This document shows, in pieces, positions 26,811 to 36,326 of a DNA stretch of 64,000 bases. Origin of the DNA: Sulfobacillus thermosulfidooxidans. GTDB lineage: Bacteria > Bacillota > Sulfobacillia > Sulfobacillales > Sulfobacillaceae. Within the stretch, counting starts at the first letter, position 1; each line of letters begins with the position of its first letter. The DNA is taken from positions 248,001 through 312,000 of the forward strand of contig NZ_LGRO01000001.1 of assembly GCF_001280565.1 (NCBI RefSeq). The letters run 5' to 3'. Under the pieces are notes generated by a model, which did not search any database, was not told the origin of the DNA, and saw only the letters and a list, made by a program, of their open reading frames with translations. The position numbers and the translations under genes were made by a program.

Positions 26811-28064
26811 TTACGAACCAAATCTCCTTCCATCATAAAGTTGACCTCGGGTCAGCAGCCCGTAGATCACGCCGGTCAGCTTGCGTGCGGTCAGCACCAA
26901 CGCCCGCTTGTGAGGGTGGTGGGTAGCGCCGCGATATTTGCGGATGTAAAAGGCTTCGAATTCCGGGTCGCGCACACGAACCCGGTCGGCCGCCTCGATC
27001 AGGTAATACCGCAAGTAGGCATTACCCGACCGCGTCAGCGGTCGATCATCCGCGTCGAACGTGCCCGATTGATGAGCACGCCACGTCAGACCCGCATATT
27101 TGGCGACCGCATCGTCGGAAGGGAACCGGCTTATGGGCCCAATTTCGGCCACGATGCCCGCTCCAAATACCGGACCGATGCCGTCGATCGCAGTGACGGT
27201 TTGAGGGATGGCGGCCAAATCGCGGGCGATCGCTTTGTCCAGTTGGCGCATTTGGCTTTCCAACAGGCGAATGGTATCCCAGTGCATGACCAGACTGAAC
27301 TGGCGGGCTTCCGATTCTTTGGGCCGCAGACGAAAGGCCTTGTGGGCCAACCGTTGCAGTGTCTGGGCGATGTCGTCCGGCGCTTTCAGCGCCGCGCCGC
27401 CGATTTGGGCAATTTCTTCGGCCAGGGTGGCCAAGGGCGTGGTGGCCAAGCGATCGGGGGTCTATGGGGTCAACACATATTCCGATGCGCGACCAAAGAC
27501 ATCGGAAAAAAAGGCTTGATCGCGATCTTTGGCGGTCGCCCGATATCCCCCCCACAGACAGAACAGTTCATTCAACGCGCGGCTTTTTTCGCGCGAGACG
27601 GTCTGCGCCAGGTGAAAACGATGGCGCGTGACAACCCGCAACGCCGTGTAGCGAGGATCGGGGGCCGGCGCCGGGCGCAGGCGTCCAAACCGGATGGTAT
27701 CCGCAATCAAAAACGCATCGCCGGGATCGGTTTTCGCTCGGTCGACGTATGTTTTGCGAAATCCCTGCACAATACTGGGATTCATGAGAAACCATTGGGG
27801 CTGCCATCGGTGCAACCCTTCGGCCTGGGTCAACGCCTCAAACAGCGGCCAGTGATAGACCGACGTGGATTCCAAACCCACGGCGAGCCGATCGAATTCA
27901 GCGGCCTGCGTCTTCATCCACTGGATCAGCTGCTCAATGCCCGGTCGGTCATTGGGCACGCGGACGCGTGCCCAGACTTGACCCTCAGCGGTCATGGCAC
28001 ACACGACGTGTTCTGCTTGGCTCACATCGACGCCAACAAACAGGGTAGAAAACATGCGAGACAC
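26811..28064 (-). pseudogene. IS110 transposase interrupted by an in-frame amber codon (copy B)
   Basis: It has the same layout as copy A: DEDD domain at 27465-28064, TAG at 27462-27464, then the Tnp domain to 26811. Amino-acid differences from copy A include Ser to Gly and His to Tyr just before the stop (FGRASEYVLTP). The two copies have thus diverged while both keep the stop and otherwise open frames. Confidence 0.8.
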
Positions 28065-28065
28065 C

Positions 28066-28429
28066 TCCTTTCGAGAATGGGTTGCGACGTTTTCGTCGCG
28101 ATCCGGAAAGGGAACCGGTCGATGCCCACGGATGGGCTATGCCACCTCGTCATTAGCCGTCACGCTCCTCCGAGTTGTGCGACGGTACCGGTGCCAGCGG
28201 TACTCTCGGTGGAGGGCGGCAACCCGCGCGTTAGCTTCCCATCCGTCGGTCGACCCCGCAGTCTTTCAAAGCCTTCTGCACCCTTTCGGGTGTCCCTCGA
28301 GGCAGGAGGAACTCGCGGCAGTCGTCCGGATCCAATCCAGGATCATCGACCGGGTCTTGCGGAGCAAGACAAATATTTCCAGATCGGGCTCGAGTTTCGG
28401 TGGAGTCCCTGGCCAGGGACTCCACCGAA
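28066..28429 (-). ncRNA. Candidate bridge RNA region of IS110 copy B
   Basis: This is the counterpart of 898-1262. The 34-base palindrome is at 28396-28429, and the CACCC-GAAA-GGGTG hairpin is kept on the minus strand. Both are conserved despite substitutions elsewhere. Confidence 0.4.
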
Positions 28430-28487
28430 TCCCATGGGCCGTGCTTCCTAAGAAGCAGGTCCAAGCCCAATATCTTTATACGAGGAG

Positions 28488-29658
28488 GGACACGCATGGA
28501 AACCGAATTTTGAAGCCTTATAGGCACTCTAGAAACCGAAGGAGCGAATACCATGAAAAAAATTATCGACGGATTTTGAAGCCTTATAGGCACTCTAGAA
28601 ACACCATCGGGTATCGGATAGACGGCTGGTTTACGTATTTTGAAGCCTTATAGGCACTCTAGAAACTCCCCGGACGGCACCGCAGGGCTCCACGTTTGTC
28701 CATTTTGAAGCCTTATAGGCACTCTAGAAACGAATAATCGCGGCATCCCGTTCGACGTGATATTCATTTTGAAGCCTTATAGGCACTCTAGAAACGAAAC
28801 TGTATGGAAAATCCTTGGTTTACATGTTCAGATTTTGAAGCCTTATAGGCACTCTAGAAACCTGAATGCACCAAGTCAGTATGATTACGATTTGTATATT
28901 TTGAAGCCTTATAGGCACTCTAGAAACGATTTTCACGGATCATCCACCACAAGACCGCGGTCTCATTTTGAAGCCTTATAGGCACTCTAGAAACGCCAAG
29001 GCAACGCTTTTTAACCGAAGCCATGAACGAATTTTGAAGCCTTATAGGCACTCTAGAAACCCGCCGACGACCCACGATAATTGGAGGTTTGCTGGATTTT
29101 GAAGCCTTATAGGCACTCTAGAAACGTAATAAAAAGTCATTAAAATCGCTGGATAAATGAAATATTTTGAAGCCTTATAGGCACTCTAGAAACCCCAGCT
29201 AATCCGCTCAGGACATCCGGCAAATGCGTTTTATTTTGAAGCCTTATAGGCACTCTAGAAACCGCCAGACACTTCTCGCATAGCCGGTTTTTCTCGATTT
29301 TGAAGCCTTATAGGCACTCTAGAAACCGTGAGCACGTCGTCAGGCCGCTTTAGCCGTTGGGGATTTTGAAGCCTTATAGGCACTCTAGAAACCACATAAT
29401 GCGGGCGCTGCCCTTCGTTGCTCCCGTACTATTTTGAAGCCTTATAGGCACTCTAGAAACCTTTTGGGCAGTGGGGCAACCTCCCTGTCATACGAATTTT
29501 GAAGCCTTATAGGCACTCTAGAAACCTTGCCCGTGACACTAGGAGGGACAGCACCATGAGCATTTTGAAGCCTTATAGGCACTCTAGAAACCGATGAGAT
29601 GATGGCCTTTCGCGAGAACGGGATGCACATTTTGAAGCCTTATAGGCACTCTAGAAAC
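28488..29658 (-). CRISPR. Main CRISPR array, type I-B repeat
   Basis: There are eighteen 30-base repeats, starting at 28507, 28573, 28637, 28702, 28766, 28832, 28898, 28965, 29031, 29096, 29164, 29233, 29297, 29363, 29431, 29496, 29562 and 29629. They are essentially identical, and spacers are 34-39 bases. On the minus strand the repeat begins GTTTCTAGAGTGCC and ends GGCTTCAAAAT, with a CCTATAAGG core resembling clostridial I-B repeats. The first bases (28488-28506) are the right part of the spacer split by IS110. Several spacers contain what look like gene starts, for example AGGAGGGACAGCACCATG. No spacer match inside this window was noticed. Confidence 0.97.
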
Positions 29659-29887
29659 CCATTTACACTTTAAATTATATGACCTATATATTGTACAGTA
29701 AATGGAAATTATTGGCGATGATAATGAGTCGCACTGAGAAAGCGAGAATTCATCAGGGTTTCCCGGTTTTTGGGTGTGTCGTCGATCCTCCGGTATTTTT
29801 GCGCGATTGCCGATCGACGACACATAAGGATGACGAAGTGGAAAATACCCCGCCGTAAGGCGGGGTAATCCCCAAGAAGTCACAGAT
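29659..29887 (-). promoter_or_regulatory. CRISPR leader
   Basis: This lies between cas3 and the first repeat. The repeat-proximal 60 bases are AT-rich (TTTACACTTTAAATTATATG). It contains a perfect 13-base inverted repeat, TGTGTCGTCGATC at 29775-29787 and GATCGACGACACA at 29812-29824. The hairpin ending cas3 transcription is at its far end. Transcription of the array would run leftward from here. Confidence 0.65.
29846..29867 (-). terminator. Hairpin after cas3
   Basis: TACCCCGCC pairs perfectly with GGCGGGGTA around a 4-base loop, followed on the minus strand by TTTTCC. It separates the cas operon from the array. Confidence 0.65.
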
Positions 29888-32320
29888 TTACCAAATGATG
29901 GTCTCTCCTTGATCCAGTAAGACCTGTGCTAACCCCAGTTCTTGGGTATATGTGGGTCGTGTGCATTCGGGTGACAGATAATAGAGCGGCAGGATAGGGT
30001 CAATGTATTGGGCGCCAAGGGTTTTGTGATGGGCGAATGGGATATTCACGATCCATTGCCAGAAATCTGGAGCATGGTGCTGAGTTTGCCATTGTTGCCA
30101 GACGTGATCGGCTTCAGTATTCCATGCAACAAACAGCGGCACACGATAATGGGATGGGGATTCTTGAATAATTTGTAAGGTGTTGAGATAGTCGAAATGC
30201 CAGGAACGCATGGCCTCTTGCCAATTGTCTGCGGATTGGGTGCCATTGATGGCTAAATAGCGATAATACTGGTCTAAAAGTTGCGGATATTCTTTTTCGG
30301 TCCACGGGCCTTGATGGTGTTGAAGAATGTTTTGCGTAGCGGCCATCGCGACGGGGCCATAAATGATGGCGCCCCAATGGTGACGTTGGTTGATAATCAG
30401 GGGCATGACGTGAACAGGACCCGGTGGCGTGTCTGTGGTTTGTCCATGCCGTTGACACCGGCCTGCGGCTTGGATGAGTGCGTCCCACGGGGCCAGTTCG
30501 CGGAATACGCGATGAAAGCTCACGTCCACACCGGCTTCGATGACTTGGGTGGCCACTACGATGAGAGGATGTTGATCTGGATGAGGTGTTTGTAAATGAG
30601 CTTTGATATCGCGAAGCCGGGCGCGGCGAATTTGTGGCGGAATCAGCGTGCTCAAATACCGCACTGTCACGTTGCGTGGAGACTGCGCGGCCAAACGCTG
30701 GGTGAGGGCTTGAAAGACTTGGGCGGAGGCGCTCAGCGTATTGACAATAATGAGGGTATGGGGATAACGATTCAAGTCTTGTAAAGCCTGTTGAGCTAAG
30801 TCATCGGGTGTCCACGGCGTATCGTGATAAATCATGTGGGTACGGGCAGGTACTGTGGATGGCAGCGGTTGACCAAAGAGTTCGTAGGGTTTCTGTGTAT
30901 CCGTGTCCGAAAAAATGTGGGGTTGTGTGGCACTCATGAGTAGAAAACGAGCGGGTAAGGTTTGGGACCAGGTGATAAAGGATTGCCGGAAAATGGGCCA
31001 ATGTTCGGCGGGCAGCGATTGAACTTCGTCGGCAATAATAATCGCTTGATGCAGTCGCACTAAGCGGCGAATCCCGCGATTTTGGGGACTCATTAACGTT
31101 TGCATGAGTTTAACGAATGTTGTGACGATAATGGGACTGTGCCATCGAGGCAGCCATTGATGGTAGCGTTCGACCGTTAATGTTTCGTGATCATTGGGTG
31201 TGTTGTGTCGTGATGACGGAGCCAGATAATCATCACGAAGAATCCACGGGGTTGGGTCGAAATGGGCGTTGTCATTGGGGTGATAGCATGTTTGCAGCCA
31301 GCGTTGTAGTTGCGCGGTAATATCTTCGGTTAACGTGACAAATGGCACGGCATAGATAATGGGTCCCTGCCATTGGAGGTGTTCTCGTAAAATCAGTGCG
31401 GCTTCTAAGGCGGTCAATGTTTTGCCGCTGCCTGTTGGAGCGGTGAGGGTATAAAGAGGGTGGTCGGGGTGTTGGCGTAATCGGGTTAAGACGGTCTCGC
31501 GCACGGTTTGACGAAAGGGCGCAAGACGGTCGTTTTGATGGGATGCGATTAACGCGGTATGCGCGGTCTGCCATTGGGCATACGAAGGCAGAGGCTGCGG
31601 ATCGGGGAGCCGTTCCCGACTGGATACGCGTTTATCGGTATCGAGTAAAATGGCAAACAAACGGAACACATCTGGCCATGCAAGATGGTTGTCTGTGCTT
31701 AATTGATAGCTTTGGCGGCGTAAGGTTTTCATGAGCGGACTTTGTGTCGGATGTTGCCAGAGTTGGGCAAATTTCGGCCAATCATTGTCCCAGGTGAGAT
31801 GCCAGCGTGCAGCTTCCGAAAGACATTGCTGGGTTTCCGGTGCGATAGTGGGCCAAGATTGTGAGATGCCGGCTATCTGTGCAGCCAGGGTGGGTAAGAG
31901 TGTGGAATGGGCGAGATGATGGAGATCCTCTTCAGGATTGTGAAGATTGCCATGGTGGCGGCGAATGACGGTAAAAATCGCATAGGGCCACGGGTCGGGT
32001 AAATGATTGGCCAGGGCCTGATAGGCTCCCCAAAAAGCACTAAGTAATGCATGTTGCGTGGCGTCGGAGGCTTGGCGTGTGTTGTGAATATAGTCTTGAA
32101 AGGCGGGGGTATATTTGCCAAAGTCGTGGCAGGCGCCGGCAATCCAGGCCGCCGCCACCAGATGCGGACTGAGCGTTTGCGCGAGGTGGGCGACGTCATG
32201 GGCGACTTGGATGAGATGCACGATGAGCGGATCGGCGGGATGCCCGTGGCCTTGAGCATCATATTCGGGTGAATGGGCCCAATATTGGGGACTATCCTGC
32301 ACTTTCTGGAAAAATAACAC
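29888..32320 (-). CDS. cas3: CRISPR-associated helicase/nuclease Cas3
   Basis: This 810-residue protein has an N-terminal HD nuclease domain (GACHDFGKYTPAF, His-Asp at 65-66). A superfamily 2 helicase follows: Walker A TAPTGSGKT, DEVQ box IIADEVQSL, motif III LMSATQP, and a motif VI region around DALIQAAGRCQRHG. It degrades DNA recruited by Cascade. It starts at GTG 32320 with AGGAGGT upstream and overlaps cas5 by 29 bases. All key motifs are present, so it should be active. Confidence 0.95.
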   Translation of the reverse strand: MLFFQKVQDSPQYWAHSPEYDAQGHGHPADPLIVHLIQVAHDVAHLAQTLSPHLVAAAWIAGACHDFGKYTPAFQDYIHNTRQASDATQHALLSAFWGAYQALANHLPDPWPYAIFTVIRRHHGNLHNPEEDLHHLAHSTLLPTLAAQIAGISQSWPTIAPETQQCLSEAARWHLTWDNDWPKFAQLWQHPTQSPLMKTLRRQSYQLSTDNHLAWPDVFRLFAILLDTDKRVSSRERLPDPQPLPSYAQWQTAHTALIASHQNDRLAPFRQTVRETVLTRLRQHPDHPLYTLTAPTGSGKTLTALEAALILREHLQWQGPIIYAVPFVTLTEDITAQLQRWLQTCYHPNDNAHFDPTPWILRDDYLAPSSRHNTPNDHETLTVERYHQWLPRWHSPIIVTTFVKLMQTLMSPQNRGIRRLVRLHQAIIIADEVQSLPAEHWPIFRQSFITWSQTLPARFLLMSATQPHIFSDTDTQKPYELFGQPLPSTVPARTHMIYHDTPWTPDDLAQQALQDLNRYPHTLIIVNTLSASAQVFQALTQRLAAQSPRNVTVRYLSTLIPPQIRRARLRDIKAHLQTPHPDQHPLIVVATQVIEAGVDVSFHRVFRELAPWDALIQAAGRCQRHGQTTDTPPGPVHVMPLIINQRHHWGAIIYGPVAMAATQNILQHHQGPWTEKEYPQLLDQYYRYLAINGTQSADNWQEAMRSWHFDYLNTLQIIQESPSHYRVPLFVAWNTEADHVWQQWQTQHHAPDFWQWIVNIPFAHHKTLGAQYIDPILPLYYLSPECTRPTYTQELGLAQVLLDQGETIIW

Positions 32321-33045
32321 AGCGGCTTACCTCCTCGTGATGGAGCACGGCGGATAATTGGATTCGGGGTACGGTATATGCGGCATCGATCGCGTGTCCA
32401 TAGACATCGTAGAGAAAGCGTTTGTTTGTGCCCTCGCGTTGGGCTGTAAAGTGATAGGGAAGGGTTAAGGTGATGAGCGAGGGCGTAAGTTTTAAGCTAC
32501 CGGGTTGAATGGTGTCCACGGGAACGAGGCCCCAAACGGGTCCGGCGTCTTGTGTGATGTGAGCCGTGGCATACACCGCGTCATGAAGAGTGGCGAGACA
32601 ATAGGCAGGACCTAAACTAATCGGATAGACCGGTTGATGGTGGTGAATGCGGTTCAGCAATTTGTGAGCGATAGTGCGATCACGCAGACCAATCCAGAAG
32701 CGGTAGCGTAACGTGTCGGTATCGGGTCGAAGAAATTGCTCGGTGACAAAATTGATCGGCGCGTCGGGGTTATTTTGAAAGCGTTGCACTTTTTGCACGA
32801 CCGTATGATAAGGCGTTAAGCATTCTGTGTGAACCCAGCACTTCGTTGGGGACAAGATATCGTCGTAATAGCTATTGCGGTCATAGCCTAAAATGGCGGC
32901 GAGAATCCCCAACACCGTTGGACGCGGGGGAAGGGGAAATGTGCGGGCGACGGCATTGGTGTCGGGTTCACGAAATTGAGCCATGGACCCCGAGACGTCG
33001 AAGACGATAAACGTCTCGGGGAGGGGGAGCGATGAAGAAAACATA
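32292..33045 (-). CDS. cas5: CRISPR-associated protein Cas5 (I-B)
   Basis: This 250-residue protein has the Cas5 N-terminus FIVFDVSGSMAQFREPDTNA followed by the glycine-containing TFPLPPRPTVLGILAAILG. It forms the foot of Cascade and holds the crRNA 5' end. The start at ATG 33045 has GGAGGT 11 bases upstream; longer frames lack such a site. It lies 25 bases after cas7. The stop is TAG. Confidence 0.9.
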
Positions 33046-33070
33046 ATGCGCCAGACCTCCTGATCACAAA

Positions 33071-34315
33071 TTATTTGGATGCGGTCATGGATCGCACTGG
33101 GGGATTCAGGAATGTATTGCGCAAGTGGTTCATGTCTAAGGGCTGACACAACGGATGCGCGTGCAGCGCTTGCTGGGATGCAGCATCTAACGGGGTTTGG
33201 ATGGGATCGTGCCAATACCAGACGTGTTCAATAGCCTCGGCATGGTCGGTGATCCAATCCATCAAAGGCATGAGATCCATTTGCACATCGGCTAAGCGCG
33301 TCGGTTCATTCGTGGAGATGACAGGGTGGATGCGTTCGCGTAAATCGCCGGCTGTGGTAAACCGATCGCGATATTCAATGCGGAGATAAAAGCGCGAGGC
33401 TAAGCCGATTTTGCTACGACTCGGAACGAGAGCAAACCCGTGAATGAGGCTAAAGTCGAATAAATCGACATCCAACGGGGTGAGAAGCGTTTGTTGCGCG
33501 CGAGCGACGTTAATGACGCCGCTGGAGGCCATAAAGGCATAGCGCAGGCGGTGATCGTTGCCAAAGGTGCCTTGATTTTTATTGTCGGTTGAAGCAAATG
33601 TTGACGTTAAGGTATGCGATAAGAGTTCAACGGGATGCAAAGATGTCGCCCAGGTGATTTGGATGGGACCGATTCTGACGATGGCATCGCCTTTGTCAGA
33701 ACGTGATGGAGAATCTGAGGGGATATCAATGGCGGGGCTGTCCACATCATTGGGAGCAGGGTTATCAGCAGGTGATTCTGTTGCGGAATTTTGACCAGAA
33801 AGGTCTTCCATTTTTATTTGGGAAACTTCTGGATTTTGCTTAGCATTCTGGGCGTTGTTTTTAGACGGTGAGTCTTTTTTAGAGTTTTTTGTGTTGGTAT
33901 TCTTGTTGTCTTTGCCCTTTAAAGGAATCAGAACGCCGAACCATCGAATGTCGATATAGCGATGGAGTAATGCGGCGATTTTATCTTCTAACGGGGCTCT
34001 AGCCAGGTGATTCTCTTTCAGAAATTGTTCAAAGCGTTTTTGCGCGGTGACGACTTCGCTAAAGGCTTGGCGATTGACAAAGATGTCATAGCCCTGAGCG
34101 TGTTGGGCATCAGACATCCATTGTTGAATGACTTGGCGTACGAATTGTTTTTGGCGCACATCGGAACTGAGCGCAATGGGGCCTTGCGGTTGCCAGTCAA
34201 TACGGGGCTGATTGTCCGCGTCGGGATTGCCATTCGGATTAGTGTGGGTGCCATCAAATAAAAAGAGCCAATCGCTATTGTGGGTAATGGGCGTGTTGAA
34301 ATCCGTGTTAGTCAT
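33071..34315 (-). CDS. cas7: CRISPR-associated protein Cas7 (Csh2-type) with a disordered insertion
   Basis: This 414-residue protein starts at ATG 34315 with AGGAGG upstream, overlapping cas8b by 8 bases. The N-terminus FLFDGTHTNPNGNPDADNQP is the Csh2 signature, and later IGPIQITWATSLHPVEL fits the family. Residues about 133-210 form a Lys/Asn- then Ser/Asp/Pro-rich low-complexity insert absent from the usual 290-330-residue form. It is the backbone subunit of Cascade. Confidence 0.9.
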   Translation of the reverse strand: MTNTDFNTPITHNSDWLFLFDGTHTNPNGNPDADNQPRIDWQPQGPIALSSDVRQKQFVRQVIQQWMSDAQHAQGYDIFVNRQAFSEVVTAQKRFEQFLKENHLARAPLEDKIAALLHRYIDIRWFGVLIPLKGKDNKNTNTKNSKKDSPSKNNAQNAKQNPEVSQIKMEDLSGQNSATESPADNPAPNDVDSPAIDIPSDSPSRSDKGDAIVRIGPIQITWATSLHPVELLSHTLTSTFASTDNKNQGTFGNDHRLRYAFMASSGVINVARAQQTLLTPLDVDLFDFSLIHGFALVPSRSKIGLASRFYLRIEYRDRFTTAGDLRERIHPVISTNEPTRLADVQMDLMPLMDWITDHAEAIEHVWYWHDPIQTPLDAASQQALHAHPLCQPLDMNHLRNTFLNPPVRSMTASK

Positions 34316-36326
34316 TGGGGGTGTCCTCCTCGTGTTCAGTTTGAGCAGATTGAGCAGGTTGCTTGTGTAGACGGTAGTGGGCATAGCCTAAAAGCGGGAA
34401 CAGTACATTTTCCCAAGGATTGGTCTGTTGCCGTGGATTGGGTGGTTGGTCGAGCCACAGCTGTTGAAAAATCGACCAAAAATATTGGGCCGTGGTATGG
34501 AAGCAGTCATAATCCCGACATTTGCCGATAAGAAGGGTGGCCAATTGGGTGATTTGGGTGTTTTTCATTCCTTGGACGTTAATCGCCCGGAGAATGGGCG
34601 TGCTTTTTAATTCGCGATATTGTTGAGCGCTGATGATGCCCATAATTTCTCCGAGGGCGAAAAGGCCGATTTGGGTCGGGGTGAAATGGCTTTGTTGCAT
34701 TAGCTCGATAAAATATTTCACGCTTTCGGGTAATTGGTCGGGCGGAAGGGGCGCATAGGTTTGTTGCAAAATCTGAGGAATGTCGATAGGACTTGGCATA
34801 GGGGAAAACACCTCCAAAGCGTAATGAAAAAGATACGTAAGCGTCACAAGGGATAACAGACGCAATATGCGATAGGGATCGGACACGGTGTTGTCCAACC
34901 AGAGTTTGGCTATGTGGTGAACTGTGGCTTCAGTAAAGTGTTGAAAAAACGATTGTGGAGAGTGGGCTTGCAGAGAAATATCAGGTAATAAATAGCGGCT
35001 CCATGTAGTAAACATGAGATCGGGATGATGAGATCCTAAACAGATGACAGGCAGAGATTCCCAAGTGATTTGATGGATAGGGATTTGATGGGTCCGCGTC
35101 CATAATTGCGTGACATGATAGAAAATCGTGTCAAGGTGTTCGGGCCGTGCCGGATCGATGGGCGATATCGCATGAAAAAATTTTAAGTCGGTGCTATTAC
35201 GCATAGGCGTTTCGAGAATCATGCCATCGAGCGCCAGTAATGGGACTTGATCGGACCATTGCATGAGTTTTTGCGTAAGTTGACTGGGTGTGGCGTCGCG
35301 TGGGGTAAATGTGACGATGCTGCGAGGAAGTGGCGACGCCTGGGATGACAGGACCGATGGCAGAAGGCGAGGCACCATGACCAAATCATAACGGGTTTTG
35401 TTGGACTTATTGTAATAGAGTGCGATAGTCCAATCGTGTAAGAGGTATTGCTCGCCGAGTTTGGCATACGCATAGCAGTCATCGCAGAGAGGTCGCGTTT
35501 TATTTAAATTGTCAAGATATCCGTTGTAGGCTAAATGACTGCGGGGATCGGATGTTGAGAAGAATTTGAGTCGAAAGCGAATATTACTGATAGAACAGAG
35601 TTTATTTTGGTGACAGTTCCAGCAGGTGGTCTGAAAGTATGTTGTGTCATGAGAAGGATGGGTCATAAAATCGAAGGCGTATTGGCGATAGAGAGGAGAT
35701 TGAGCGAGGAGGGTGCCGTCGATTTTTAAGGCCCAATAATCGGGTTTTTGATTGTTAAATTGTTGTTTAAAAATTTCGTCCATCAAAGAGGTCAGAAATG
35801 TGTTAACATTTCGATCTTTGGGTATCAGTGTTTGAATAGCATCACAGCTTAGCGAGCTTTGAGCTACCAGTGGGAAGATGTTGAGAAGATTGACAGATTT
35901 TTTGGATGATGTGAGCGGTAAGGGTTTTTCCCATTGACTTAAAAAATCTTTTAAGACTATGGAATGGCGGTTTAGCGTAGTGCGCCAGGCGTGCCATTGG
36001 GGATCATCAGGCTGGTGAGCACGATGTGCATTGAAAATTTTGGGCAGGCTGATGAGTAACCCATAGAGATTTTGGGGTTTGACAATCGCATTGATTTGTT
36101 GATTTTCGTGATTTTCAAAATCCATCCAAAACCAATCCCGTTCGGCATGCGGATGATTGTGCCATTCGCTGATTTCCAAGGTTATCGTGCCGTTGGCTTG
36201 AATATGCAAGATGCCAACGGTTTGGGGTTCCTTTAATGTGAGGGGTTGGGTGATATAATTGGTTAATTGGTCGGGCGGAAGAGATGCCGCGAGGACTTGT
36301 CCGAGTTGAATGAATTGATCAATCAT
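34308..36326 (-). CDS. cas8b: CRISPR-associated protein Cas8b (Csh1-like)
   Basis: This 672-residue large subunit starts at ATG 36326, inside the end of cas6, with GGGAGG upstream. Its zinc-binding pattern TTCWNCHQNKLC and RPLCDDCYAYAK is about midway, typical of Csh1/Cas8b proteins. The N-terminus is weakly conserved and the C-terminal third is helical. It probably recognises the PAM and recruits Cas3. The Cas8 type together with gene order cas6-cas8-cas7-cas5-cas3 defines subtype I-B. Confidence 0.85.
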   Translation of the reverse strand: MIDQFIQLGQVLAASLPPDQLTNYITQPLTLKEPQTVGILHIQANGTITLEISEWHNHPHAERDWFWMDFENHENQQINAIVKPQNLYGLLISLPKIFNAHRAHQPDDPQWHAWRTTLNRHSIVLKDFLSQWEKPLPLTSSKKSVNLLNIFPLVAQSSLSCDAIQTLIPKDRNVNTFLTSLMDEIFKQQFNNQKPDYWALKIDGTLLAQSPLYRQYAFDFMTHPSHDTTYFQTTCWNCHQNKLCSISNIRFRLKFFSTSDPRSHLAYNGYLDNLNKTRPLCDDCYAYAKLGEQYLLHDWTIALYYNKSNKTRYDLVMVPRLLPSVLSSQASPLPRSIVTFTPRDATPSQLTQKLMQWSDQVPLLALDGMILETPMRNSTDLKFFHAISPIDPARPEHLDTIFYHVTQLWTRTHQIPIHQITWESLPVICLGSHHPDLMFTTWSRYLLPDISLQAHSPQSFFQHFTEATVHHIAKLWLDNTVSDPYRILRLLSLVTLTYLFHYALEVFSPMPSPIDIPQILQQTYAPLPPDQLPESVKYFIELMQQSHFTPTQIGLFALGEIMGIISAQQYRELKSTPILRAINVQGMKNTQITQLATLLIGKCRDYDCFHTTAQYFWSIFQQLWLDQPPNPRQQTNPWENVLFPLLGYAHYRLHKQPAQSAQTEHEEDTPND

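Larger units (their letters stand above)
26681..28487 (-). mobile_element. IS110-family insertion sequence, copy B, inside a CRISPR spacer
   Basis: It is the same 1807-base element as at 840-2646, inverted. Outside its ends lie the two parts of one spacer (12 bases at 26669-26680 and 19 bases at 28488-28506). With one copy of the two-base core this gives a 33-base spacer, close to the 34-39 of the array. The insertion therefore happened in an existing spacer. Confidence 0.9.

Noticed and set aside
28757-28981. Open frames running through the CRISPR repeats.
   Set aside because: They consist of translated repeats and spacers with no ribosome site.
33046-33215. A longer cas5 start upstream of 33045.
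   Set aside because: It would run back over cas7, and the GGAGGT site fits the ATG at 33045.
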